Source: Channa striata (Eukaryota > Chordata > Actinopteri > Anabantiformes > Channidae). From it: DNA of 64,000 bases. The translations under genes and the position numbers were made by a program. Under the pieces are notes generated by a model, which saw only the letters and a list, made by a program, of their open reading frames with translations, did not search any database and was not told the origin of the DNA. Below are positions 25,401-35,945 of this stretch, piece by piece. Every line of letters starts with the position of its first letter. The first letter of the stretch is position 1. Location of the stretch: positions 19,689,672 to 19,753,671 of the forward strand of contig CM065186.1 in assembly GCA_033026295.1 (NCBI GenBank), read 5' to 3'.

Positions 25401-27563
25401 TTGCTGCCATAAAGTGCTGCTACCAGTCCAGGTCACAAAACCAAAGGTTGTGAGTAAAATGAGAGTGCTCTGCTCGTTAATATAATGTTTTTTACCCAAC
25501 ACTGTGTTATCATTAACCAGAAGTGTATTATTTTTAAAAGATATGTTGTTTAGAAATAATACAAATGTTGGTGAGAGTGGAAGAGATCCTCTCCACCATT
25601 CTCCATCCATCGCCCCATCCTCCACTCCTGTCATCGGTTTCTGCCTCAGGACACATTCTACAGATTGTGACCCCCCCGTAAACATACATACACACACAAG
25701 CAGCTCCCGAATCCCCTCATCCGAATCCCCCGTGGTTCTGTCTCTCGTGCACACCCAGCTGTGCATGGATCACTGGCGTTCACATGCTAGAAACCAAACA
25801 AACAAAATCAGGTCATCTGCTTCTTTAAGCTGTAGGAAGTGCTGAGCCTTGACCTTTGTTTTCTTCCTCTGTGGTGTATTTGCACCCATCTCTCGCTGGA
25901 GGACTTTGCTTGTTGGCCAGTCGGCTGTCAGACCGAGATTTCATGTGGGCCCCCACAGAGCTGTCACAAGCCACTGCCACAGTCTGGACAGCGGGAAACA
26001 CAAAGGCCGGTACAGGAGGGGGTCACGAGGCATAGAGCAAGGGGAGATCAGTCATGCGTGTGCTCATTCACAGATATTAAACAAACAAATACAGAAACAT
26101 ATAAAAACTTTTATATTCCCATGTATGTCAATGCATGTCACTTCAATTTCAAGTTAATCCAGACTGTTGTCCTGAGTTTTGCCTTTTAGGCTACATAAAG
26201 TCATTACCGTTATGATTGGTCGGGTGTGTTGATTCTGACAGGAAGCTCTACAGACTGTAACCACAGCTAAAAAAATATATGGGTTTAATTAGAAATTAGT
26301 AAAACATTAAAACAATAAATACAATCCAAATATTTCTATTCTAAAGAAAAAAAAACATCCATGAACAAGAACTGAAGTAAACAGAGAAAAGGATCATGTT
26401 TAATAAATCCAGCTATATTTAGCTTTTTTAGAAAAACTATTACTAGTTTTATTACTAGTATTTTACTACTAGCGGGTAACAACAGCAGCTAAAAATTTGC
26501 CTTTATTTTCGGCTGTCGCATATTTGATTAGGTGATTACATTCTATTCTGATTGATTCTAATTTGCAGTGCGCGTTTTGCATAATATCTGCCTTTGATAT
26601 TTTAAGTTCTTCACTTGCACATTATTTATATGTTATTCAGTATAGGTACTACTTTGTCCTTTTAGTTTTGTATTCCATACCTCACCTTTAATTAGACCTT
26701 AACCGTATTTTTACAAAAACAGCTGTTCATCAGTGTCTGGAGGACTTTTTTGACTTTTTTGCAGAAATTAATTGTTGCATAAAATAAGCGATACCTTTCA
26801 GCTTGATTTAGCTGTCCGGATGCTTTGTGTGCCCTTTGAATTCCTCACGATGAAAGGACATACCGGAGCATTGTCAGTGAAGAGTTCAGCATGTTCTGAG
26901 TGGAAGTGACCCAGACAAAAAGGGTCAGATTCCTCTTGTTTCCTTCTGTAGCAATCCTCACTCCAAGGCTCACTGCAGCACACATTCACCTAGTGTTAGG
27001 ATCCTTTCAGGGGACACAGCCACATGTGGAATTAGTTTTGCTTAGCTCAAAGTGTTTGTGTCCTGGGACTTGAGTGAATCATGTTTGGGGCCTTGGGAAC
27101 TTCTACTGTACCTTGAGTAAAGTGGGCACAACTGTTGTGCTACTTATGAGCATTCATCTTTGGTATCACTGCCGAGTGCTTGTGAAGTTCAAAGTGATAA
27201 GCAGAAGAACCTGGGGCAAACTGTAAAGGACCAAACACTATTCAGACAGCATGTCATATAAAGCATGTTTGTATGCGAACTGATTATACGTCTGGATTTT
27301 CTGCTGTAGTGATGGCTCTGAGAAATTGTAAGGTTATTAAATGTATGTATTTTATTGAAGATTGTTGCACGGCACTATTACTGCTGTGGTGTAGGTGTTT
27401 CATCCTGTTTTGTGGTTATATTAAATTAAGTTATTGCTGAAGAAGGCAGTTTTAACTGCTGATTAATTTTATATATACTCATCAAATGTCTGTTATAAAA
27501 GAGAAAGGAGAAGTGCATAAAAGGTTTTGTCATAATTTAAGTTTTAGCAACATTACAACACAT
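19435..27563. other. FHIT: Intron after the FHIT exon, first part
   Basis: No further FHIT exon is found: nothing encodes the V-L-V-C-P-L-R-P segment that should follow. An 78-bp hairpin lies at 22763-22840. The blocks at about 23930-24150 and 24640-24850 combine TTAATTA-type words, few simple repeats and no transposon signature, making them candidates for conserved non-coding sequence. No RNA gene is recognised. Confidence 0.6.
22729..22840 (+). repeat. Hairpin related to Penelope-like element end
   Basis: An inverted repeat has arms TTTCACCTCCCATCCGGAAG (from 22763) and, on the opposite strand from 22840, TTTCACCTCCTGTCCAGAAG, separated by a short loop. The segment just before it, 'gtgacaactggacttgctt', matches the start of the relic at 43041 ('gtggcaactggacttgctt'). 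The pairing of that phrase with a 'cacctctcatcc..aa..gtttc' phrase is what I recall from the ends of fish Penelope-like elements. It is probably a terminal remnant of one. Confidence 0.5.
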
Positions 27564-27754
27564 CAGGGGTGTCGAACTCCAGGCCTCGAGGGCCGCGGCC
27601 CTGCTCATTTTCCAGCTAATCCTGCACGACCCTTTACTTATTACCTGTATCAGGTGTGTTCAGTCAGTCAGAAGCTGGAAGATGAGGGTTGTACAGGGAT
27701 AGTTGGAAAACAAGCAGGGCCGCGGCCCTCGAGGCCTGGAGTGCGACATCCCTG
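27564..27754. mobile_element. 191-bp hAT-type MITE with 8-bp target duplication
   Basis: The ends are inverted repeats: CAGGGGTGTCGAACTCCAGG at the left, and CAGGGATGTCGCACTCCAGG read inward from the right. The similarity continues over GCCTCGAGGGCCGCGGCCCTGC, giving a near-palindrome of more than 40 bp per arm. Flanking 8-mers are CAACACAT (27556-27563) and CAATACAT (27755-27762), seven of eight identical, the duplication length typical of hAT elements. There is no coding capacity. The arms could fold as a strong G+C-rich hairpin. Confidence 0.88.
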
Positions 27755-29395
27755 CAATACATGATACATTTAAAAACCACAATAAGATGCTTTGGCATTT
27801 TGCATTAAAATATGGGGTATCATTAAAAATAAAATGTTCATTTTGTGCTTGCTCTAAAGATGTTGGTCATAGGCTAATGCTACAGCTTGTGAATGGGGAA
27901 TGGTCAGCAGGCAGGTATCAGCTACAGGGAGACAAAACACAGGTGATCAAGACAAAAAAACAACCCTAAAATGAACAGGCCTTGTCAAGGAAACACCAGG
28001 CAGACATATTTAGAATAGCGCAATAGACAATCTGGTAGAGGAAGGCCTGAAGTGGGCCAACATATGTCCACACACACATATATATACATTAATGATGGAC
28101 TCAGTGGAATTGCTCATGAGCACAGGTGGGAACTAGGATCATGGGGACAGGGAAAGGCAGAAAGGGCAGAGGTAACTGCAGGATAGGTGGGAGTAGCAGA
28201 ATGTGAAATGACAGGAGAATCACTGAACGACTGAACTGAACCTCACATACATTCAATTCTAACTCAGAAAATTACTAGAAATTTCGCTGCAGTGCGTCAA
28301 AGTGGTTTGCTTTTCACTGACACTGTATGTGAGCACAATCAATGCAAAGTTACACAGAACACATCCAGGTTTCTGTCCCCTGGACAGTTTCTCAGTGGCC
28401 TCCTTTTCTTCAGTTGAGACTGTGTTTTATAATTAAAAGCTCATCTCCCATCGGCCTGCTCCAGATGTGCGACTGAACTCATCAGGCTCCTCTGTGCCAC
28501 AGAGAGATAGCACACACAGCCGGACAGCTTGAACTTGGGGAGCCTTCTGCACAAAGCACATTTGTTTCGATATAACCTCCACCCGCCCACCCCACCGCCA
28601 CCGACACTATCCAGTCTCTGCAGGCCAGCACAATAAGCAGTGGCTGTCCCTTTTCTTCCAGCTTGCATTAATGTGTTGTCATTTAGGATTCTGAACACTA
28701 TCCCACTAAACTAATCTAACCAACATGTTTGAGGCACACGCAGCTGTCATTTTTTCCAAAGTATTTGACAGAACAAAAAAGGTTTGGCATAGGAGCGAGG
28801 GTAAAGAGGTGCAGTTCGTTCTGAGAATAGTGCTGAAAGAAAGGGCACAGGTTATCAGAACCAGGGGGGAATATGTACTCTACAATTCCTGACAATGTGA
28901 CCCTTTGGCAATTACTTTGTTGTTACTGTTAGTAACTACTATATAACACTGTGTCATCATGTTATCTATCATAAATAGATGACACGAAACTCTTCCCCAT
29001 GATATAATAAATAGTCATTATAATATTATTAAAATAATAGTAATAATAATAATAATAATAATTGACCGACAAGGTGTGGAATTGTTAAAAGAAATAGTTC
29101 ACCAACAGCAACAACTAACTAACACCTTTAGCGATGGTGGGTTTGTCATCGTCTTAGAGGATAAGGATTTATTGATTTTGAATAATAGTAATACACAACG
29201 TTCATGACAAGTTGTCTTTAAAAAAAGCGAAAACACCCATTTTAACCCATACAGCACAACTCTGCATTCACGAATCTGCCTTGAAATGCAAATGTGAATG
29301 CTTGCACATTATAAACATGGAAATCATTGCCTTTCACACATTCTGCAAGAACTAATGTGACACACTGAGTGAAAATGTGACATGTCAGGGAAATG
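27755..29395. other. FHIT: Intronic stretch with (TAA)n tract
   Basis: No gene is evident. A (TAA)n tract is at 29036-29063. A C-rich segment with CACCC/CCACCGCCACC words lies near 28580-28605. Confidence 0.55.
29036..29063 (+). repeat. (TAA)n microsatellite
   Basis: Nine or so consecutive TAA units. Confidence 0.9.
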
Positions 29396-29651
29396 CAGTG
29401 CATTCAGAAAGTTTTCTGATCCCCTTCATTTTTTTATGTTGAAGCCTGATTCTACAGTTGTGTAAATTTTATTTTTTTCACTAAAGAATGGACAACAAAC
29501 ATGAAATAACAACTTCTAAGTGAAAAGATAAATGAACCAGGTATGCAAGTGTGTGTGATCATTTTGGGGCTAATGAAAGTGTAGTTACTATTCACCCCTA
29601 AGTAATGGAAGAAATACTTGTAACTTTAGAAGGGCTGCTTATTTTTCCCTT

Positions 29652-29866
29652 ACCAGCGGCCTGGTAGCTCAATGGGTGGAGATGCTGAAGGGCAAAACAG
29701 TCAATGTGGGCTAAAATCCCGGTGTGGGATCCCAGCCCACCTTCAATCCCCAGCCTCCCCACCAGGTGTGCCCCGAGCAAGACACTCAATGCTAGCTCCC
29801 CCCAGAGGGATGGGTTAAATGCAAATGTGCTCAGTGACAAATAAAGGTTGCTTCTGTTTCTGTTTA
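29652..29866 (+). repeat. tRNA-derived SINE inside Tc1 relic
   Basis: A tRNA-like start ('ggtagctcaatgggtgga', a fair A-box) is followed by a core with 'ccccgagcaagacactcaatgc', the 'ccccccagagggatgggttaaatgc' phrase shared with 62560-62735, and the 3' end 'gtgctcagtgacaaataaagg'. The B-box is not clear. Its position between the two halves of the Tc1 relic means it inserted after that transposon. Confidence 0.7.
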
Positions 29867-29929
29867 TTTTAGCAACTGTATAGACACCAGACTTTCCACA
29901 AAATAAAGAGACATATTTCTCTTTATTCT

Positions 29930-31234
29930 ACTGACTTACGCCGACTTACCGCTCCACGGCCTAAGGGCGATATGTGGCTACTCACTTCCGGCAGTATCGC
30001 TACCAGAGCGAGGGTTGTCCGTCTCACAGTTGGCGTGAATTGGTGCGGCCCGAAGAAGCGCAAACAAAGAAAAGTCCAAGAGAAGAGAGTCCAAGAGAAA
30101 AGGATGAACAAAGGAGCGTTTTCTTCTTTATACCTGGGGCGCTACCTGAGATTCAGAAGAAAGGCGTGCTCGCCTGTAATTTAAATTTACCGCGGGCGGC
30201 TGACCTAGTCCCTCCTCCTGCATTACACACTTTCATTAAACTATTTCTTTTAGTTTTTTTGTAATTCCATCATACATTATCGGGACATAATTAACGAATC
30301 ATAGCGTTGAATTATTAAACATCACATGATTTTATACACCTGAGCGGGTGTATACAAGTATATGTAAGATGTATGGGTAATGTACAGAATTGATAGAAAA
30401 ATATTACATTGTATTTTAACTTTTATACAGTAAAACAAGACAAATACGGCCTTCGACATGGTGAACCCCGCCTAGGGTGCACCTGTCATTTCATTCCAGC
30501 GGATGGCAATGTTGTCGTCATTCCTGGATAAAACTTTGTACTTTAAAACTATGTGAATTTTTGGCCTAGAATAACCAGTTTTACGCCAAACTGTTGCACA
30601 ATTTCTCCTGAACATGGTGGTGTACATCACATCCACATTGTAAATTCAGTATATCTGTTTTTATAAAGTTAGAAGTCCAAAGGAAAGTTGTTACATTCCA
30701 TTTGATCTGTTCCCTTTTTGGTCTGCTGGTTGAATCTGATAGGGGAAATTTAAAAGTGTAATTTCGGGGACGACACCAAGGATGGTCCCTAGCATATTAG
30801 CTTTAATGGCTGGGGTGCCAAACAGAGATGTGGATTCTGTCTGTGAACCTTAGAAACCTTAGAAACGGATGTGGGGAGGTGTAGAAGAACAAAGGTTTTC
30901 TCTTCCTTATCTTCATCACACAGAAATGGATGCTACATTTAACAATGGCACACATTTAACAAACTGGGGGCACCCCCCTAACGACTGGTCAGGAGCAATG
31001 TTCTACACTCCAAATCAGGGCAATTCTTGTGTTCTTGTACCAAAGCAAATACGGCGGCAACCAGGAACTTGAACTTTCTAACAATTTTTGGCTAAAAGAA
31101 CAAAAGATGAAAAAAAATTGCAAAAGGATGTCATCTGTCACCGATACTGGTCATAAATATTAATCATGTTTAAACTAATCTAGAATGCCTGGCAGCACCT
31201 GGGTCCTAAGACTGAAAACTGGAATCTTCAGACA
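29930..31234. other. CpG-richer insert within the Tc1 relic, origin unknown
   Basis: The stretch does not resemble the flanking transposon. Its first 260 bp are unusually rich in CpG for this window and include 'cacttccggcagt', a good ETS/GABPA-type site, and a purine-rich run of 'gaagaagcgcaaacaaag' type. A + strand frame at 29972-30184 is 70 codons with a Lys/Arg-rich middle; I do not recognise it and would not call it a gene. The rest is unremarkable. It may be a further insertion or host DNA captured by rearrangement. Confidence 0.35.
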
Positions 31235-32258
31235 GCACACAGTTAATAATCCTCTCTGTGGACCGTCAGCGCTGAGCAGGCCACTGACTGGGACTGCGTT
31301 TGACCAGTTGTCATGACCAAATTACAATCATAATTGGGCATACAATCGTTAAGTGTCTGCTGGCCTTTGGATAGGGACCATCGGACCGCGGTGAACTTTC
31401 GGCCCAGTCTGAGTGCTGTGGAACAGGTTTTCATTAACACTATCTATGTACTTTACCCCTTTCAGGTTTCTTCAGTGATGTCTTTTAGTCCACGCTGCTG
31501 AAAACACCCCCACAGCATGATATAGGCTTGGTATTGGGCAGGTGATGAGCAGTGCCGGGTATCCTACAATCATATTATTTAGAACTGACTTCAAACAGTC
31601 CAAACTTGGTTTCATCAGACCAAAGAATCTTGTTCTTACACTCTGTACTGTACAGTTCCTGACAATGTGCCCTTCAGGTGCTTTTTGCAAACTCTAAGCA
31701 GCTTTTGTGTCTGTTTTCCTGTGGCCACTCTACCATAAAGCTCAGATCAGGGGAGGGCGGCAGTGACAGCTGCCCTTTGGATCTTTGTCCCATTTCCACA
31801 CGGGCAATCCTGGAGCTCAGTCAGTTGGGTTCTTGGTCACCTCTCTTACTAAGAACTTTCTCCCCTGACTGCTCAGTTTATAGCCTTCCCCAGATTATTT
31901 TTTTGACCTCATGACCTTTGGTCTGATACAGTATGCACTGCCAGCTGTGAGGCCCTGTATATAGAAGTGTCTACCATTCCAAACACTATCCAACCACTTC
32001 CACAGGTAGATTGATCAAGAAACCTCTTAGCAACGATCAAGTGAAATGGGAGGCATCTGAGCTAAATGTCAAGTGTTGTTGCAAAGGGTCTGAATACTTG
32101 TAAAATGGCTTTTTTTTTCTTCATAAATTTACAGACCTTTTTAAAATTCTGTTTTCAGTTTCTCATTATGTTGTACTAAGTGTTTAAGATTTAGGATCAG
32201 ACTGCAATGCAACAAAATTTTAAAAAGTAAATGGATTCAGAAATCTTTCCGAATGCGA

Positions 32259-33920
32259 TCTAGTTAGGAATTAAATCCTTTTTCACAGCAGTGTAGCTCT
32301 CGAGATTTCCTGTGCTGCACAAAAATTGTAGCCTGGTACCAGACCTCCAACTATATCTGTATATTTTTTCATTAAGTCAAATAAATTTGGTGTTGTGCTC
32401 ATTGATGTGGCATTCCCAGCAAATTAGAGCATTATTTGAAAGAGTACGAATTGTGTGAAGTGAAGAAGTCTTTACGGAGAGAATACATCCCAAAAAAAAA
32501 GTAAAATAAAAATGTCAGTAACTAACTCTTCCTCAGATACAAATATAACATTGCTAAAATTAATACTGTACGTCCTTCACTACTAATTGTAAATTATAAA
32601 TGTTTAAACACATGTTATGTTTAGGTTAAATTATCATCACTGCTGTGCTCCATTTACTGGCATCCTTTTAAACTAATATACTCTATCCAAGTTCATGTGA
32701 AGGAAACACTCGACCATTTAACATTTGTGAGCTATTTGTAGCAGTGACAGATTACTGGTTGCAAACTCAAATCGCAAACCACCATTAAACCTAATTATTT
32801 TAGATTGCATCTAGCTGTCTTATTAAGCTTGCTTATACTGATTAGTCAAAAAAAAAAAAAAAAAAAAAAACGCAAATTGCCCTGCGAGGAAAGAGTTATT
32901 TCAGCGTTTTGTATGACTCTTGTGTGGGCTTGTTTGCATGCTGTGGTTTTGCGAGTGAGTGTGTGACTGTGTGCTGCTGGCTTGTTACCATCTCATTTCC
33001 TCCTATGTGTGTTTATTCATTTCTCTCAGCATTTACATTTTGGTGCTCCATGATGTGACTGAGTGCTGTGTTTTCTCCAGTCCCACCACCTCAGACAGAT
33101 GACAGTGCTGCTTGGTGAATCATTCACAGTGCCCACAACGGGGGGAATACTGTCATAATGAACTACTTGTAAATTATAATTCTCTCTAACATACACACTC
33201 TAACCCCAACCACCACCCTTGCTGGCTTTGATTAATATTAAGGTCTGAATACCTCATGAGACAGTGCTGATAATTTTATTCTTTTAAGCATGAGTGAAGC
33301 TGGAGGCAGTTATTGCTGAATTAGACTAATGTTTTGACACATCGCCTGCAGAACAGGAAGATGGAGTTAGAGAGGCAATGGACCATTTACTGATCAGCTG
33401 GAAGATGGTGTTAAGACACCACGACTCCAATAGACCATCATCAGCTGGGTTTGTAGTAAAGAAGCTTGGACCACGTGTCGAGATAGCAGCATAGCATGGA
33501 AAGACAACTGATATAGCGCAGCAGGTTAAGTGACCCATGTGAATTCCAAGCGTGTTTTCTTTCTGGGGATTCACATTAATTTAAGTCGCTTAGAATTTTT
33601 CACAGACTGTGCCCTTGAATAAACAGGGAAATTCCTGAGCTGAGCTTTAGGGTGTCCACAATGTGCTCAGCTTTCACAGAACGTGTGGGTTATAGCCACA
33701 CAAAGCACGTTGTTAGGCTCGCAGTCGCATATTGTACGTATATAACTGCAGTTTTTGTGTGCTGCTGAACTACCTGAACAGATCGTGTGACGAGACACAG
33801 CGTTGAAGCTGTTGCTGCTCTGCTGACATCCTTTTCACACCTCAGTGCAGCCATAGTGTGATGCTTCACTGTTGAGGTGTTGTACTGGAGACATCTGGAT
33901 TCATACTGTAGTTAAACATA
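32259..33920. other. FHIT: Intronic stretch with poly-A tract
   Basis: A run of 23 A is at 32848-32870. No gene or clear element is seen otherwise. Confidence 0.55.
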
Positions 33921-35493
33921 CAGTCAGGTCCATAAATATTGGGACATCGACACAATTCCAACATTTTTGGCTCTATACACTACCACAATGGATTTGAGAT
34001 TAAACGAACAAGATGTGCTTTACCTGCAGACTGTCAGCTTTAATTTGAGGGTATTTACATCCAAATCAGGTGAACGGTGTAGGAATTACAACAGTTTGCA
34101 TATGTGCCTCCAACTTGTTAAGGGACCAAAAGTAATGGGCCAATTGGCTTCTCAGCTGTTCCATGGCCAGATGTGTGTTATTCCCTCATTATCCCAATTA
34201 CAATGAGCAGATAAAAGGTCCAGAGTTCATTTGAAGTGTGCTGTATGCATTTTGAATGTTGCTGTCAACTCTCAAGATGAGATCCAAAGAGCTGTCACTA
34301 TCAGTGAAGCAAGTCATCATTAGGCTGAAAAAGCAAAAGAAAACCATCAGAGAGATAGCAAAAATATTAGGCGTGGCCAAAACGACTGTTTGGAAAATAC
34401 AAAAAGAAGGAACACACCGGTGAGCTCAGCAACGCCAAACGACCCGGAAGACCACGGAAAACAACTGTGGTGGATGACCGAAGAATTCTGTCCCTGGTGA
34501 AGAAAACGCCCTTCACAAGAGTTGGTCAGATGAAGAACCCTCTCCAGGAGGTAGGTGTATGTGTGTCAAAGTCAACAATCAAGAGAAGACTTCACCAGAG
34601 TGAATACAGAGGGTTTACCACAAGATGTAAACCATTAGTGAGCCTCAAAAACAGGAAGGCCAGATTAGAGTTTGCCAAACAACATCTAAAACAGTCTTCA
34701 CAGTTCTGGAACAACATCCTATGGACAGATGGGACCAAGATCAACTTGTACCAGAGTGATGGAAAGAGATGCATGGTGGTTGTAGTGTCATGGTGTGGGC
34801 ATGTGTGGCTGCTAATGGAACTGGTTCTCTTGTATTTACTGATGATGTGACTGCTGACAAAAGCAGCAGGGTGAATTCTGAAGTGTGTCAGGCAATATTA
34901 TCGCTCATATTCAGCCAAATGCTTCAGCACTCATTGGACGGCGCTTCACAGTGCAGATGGACAATGACCCAAAGTATACTGCAAAATCAACCAAAGAGTT
35001 TCTTAAGGGAAAGAAGTGGAATGTTATGCAATGGCCAAGTCAATCACCTGACCTGAATCTGATTGAGCATGCGTTTCACTTGCTGAAGACAAAACTGAAG
35101 GGAAAATGCCCCAAGAACAAGCAGGAACTGAAGACAGTTGCACTGGAGGCCTGGCAGAGCATCACCAGGGATGAAACCCAGCGTCTGGTGATGTCTATGC
35201 GTTCCAGACTTCAGGCTGTAATTGACTGCAAAGGATTTGCAACCAAGTATTAAAAGTGAAAGTTTTATTTATGATTATTATTCTGTCCCATTACTTTTCG
35301 TCCCTTAACAAGTGGGAGGCACATATGCAAACTGTTGTAATTCCTACACCGTTCACCTGATTTGGATGTACATACCATCAAAGTCTGCAGGTAAAGCACA
35401 TCTTGTTCGTTTCATTTCAAATCCATTGTGGTGGTGTATAGAGCCAAAAATGTTGGAATTGTGTCGATGTCCCAATATTTATGGACCTGACTG
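33921..35493 (+). mobile_element. Tc1-type transposon with long inverted repeats
   Basis: The element is 1573 bp long. It begins CAGTCAGGTCCATAAATATT and ends with the exact inverse; the inverted repeats run for about 210 bp on each side (to about 34140 and from about 35286). TA dinucleotides flank both ends (33919-33920 and 35494-35495), the standard Tc1 target duplication. The ends are well matched although the transposase is broken, so it could only have moved with a helper enzyme. It is the best preserved element in the window and probably one of the younger ones. Confidence 0.95.
34277..35253 (+). pseudogene. Broken Tc1-type transposase gene
   Basis: The start codon at 34277 opens an N-terminal helix-turn-helix region (M-R-S-K-E-L-S, then I-R-E-I-A-K-I-L-G-V-A-K-T-T-V). 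The frame is lost near 34405-34425, where it runs into TGA; the AT-hook-like R-P-G-R-P-R-K follows in another frame. A second break near 34765 looks like a loss of some tens of bases after L-Y-Q-S-D-G-K-R. A third single-base shift lies near 34900. The catalytic triad of the DDE/D fold is present as residues but in different frames: D in I-L-W-T-D-G-T, D in V-Q-M-D-N-D, and E in L-N-L-I-E-H, the last two separated by 34 residues (DD34E type). At least three frame breaks mean no active protein. Confidence 0.9.
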
Positions 35494-35654
35494 TACATTA
35501 TGATTTCACTTGTACCACCTCTGTAGGACTAAGTTTCTACAGAACAGTGGCTTAGGAAACAGCCTCATGCATTCATTATCATATACACAGGAACTATGTC
35601 TAAAGGTTTCACGTGGTGAGTTGCATGTTTGCAGTGAGAAAAGATTAGCTTGAT

Positions 35655-35945
35655 CACCAAATGCAACTTTTATCTGTAACCACTTATCCTGTTCAGGGTC
35701 ATGGGGGTCTGGAACTGTCCCTGTTATCAGCAGGCAAGAGGTGGGAATTCACCCCAGACAGGTCTCCACTCTATCTCTGTGCCAACACAGAGAGACACAC
35801 ACAGACAGACAAGTCGCCTGCTAACTGAACATGCACGTGTTTGCACTGTGCACCGAAAGGAAGCCCACACAGGCACCAGGAAAACATGCAAACTCCATGC
35901 TGAAAGGTTGTACCTGGCAAGTAAGTTCAAGTGGAGGACCTTCTA
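35655..35945 (+). repeat. Degraded dispersed fish repeat
   Basis: Phrases in order, 'ccacttatcctgttcagggtcatggggg', 'attcaccccagacaggtc', 'ccaacacagagagacacac', 'aggaagcccacacaggcac' and 'aacatgcaaactccatgctgaaagg', follow the layout of a very common interspersed repeat in teleost genomes, whose class I cannot name with certainty. An overlapping pair of open frames on opposite strands is a by-product. Confidence 0.6.

Larger units (their letters stand above)
29396..32258 (-). mobile_element. Composite relic of a Tc1-type transposon, interrupted
   Basis: The left end at 29396 begins CAGTGCATTCAGAAAG and continues with the 'ccccttcat..ttatgttgaagcctgattct' pattern of a common fish Tc1-type inverted repeat. 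The right end near 32256 reads 'tttccgaatgc', its inverse, with the matching 'atgttg..aggatcagactgcaatgcaacaaaatttt' beside it. Between about 31235 and 32050 the minus strand carries decayed transposase sequence: 'ctgctgaaaacacccccacagcatgat', 'tttcatcagaccaaagaatcttg', 'ggccactctaccataaagctc' are recognisable anti-sense blocks of such genes. No long frame survives. The total, about 2.86 kb, exceeds the usual 1.5 kb because a SINE (29652-29866) and about 1.3 kb of unrelated DNA lie inside. Confidence 0.72.

Noticed and set aside
29972..30184. Lys/Arg-rich short frame in the CpG-rich block, possible small protein
   Set aside because: Only 70 codons, no recognisable family and a second frame overlaps it; kept only as part of the unexplained insert.
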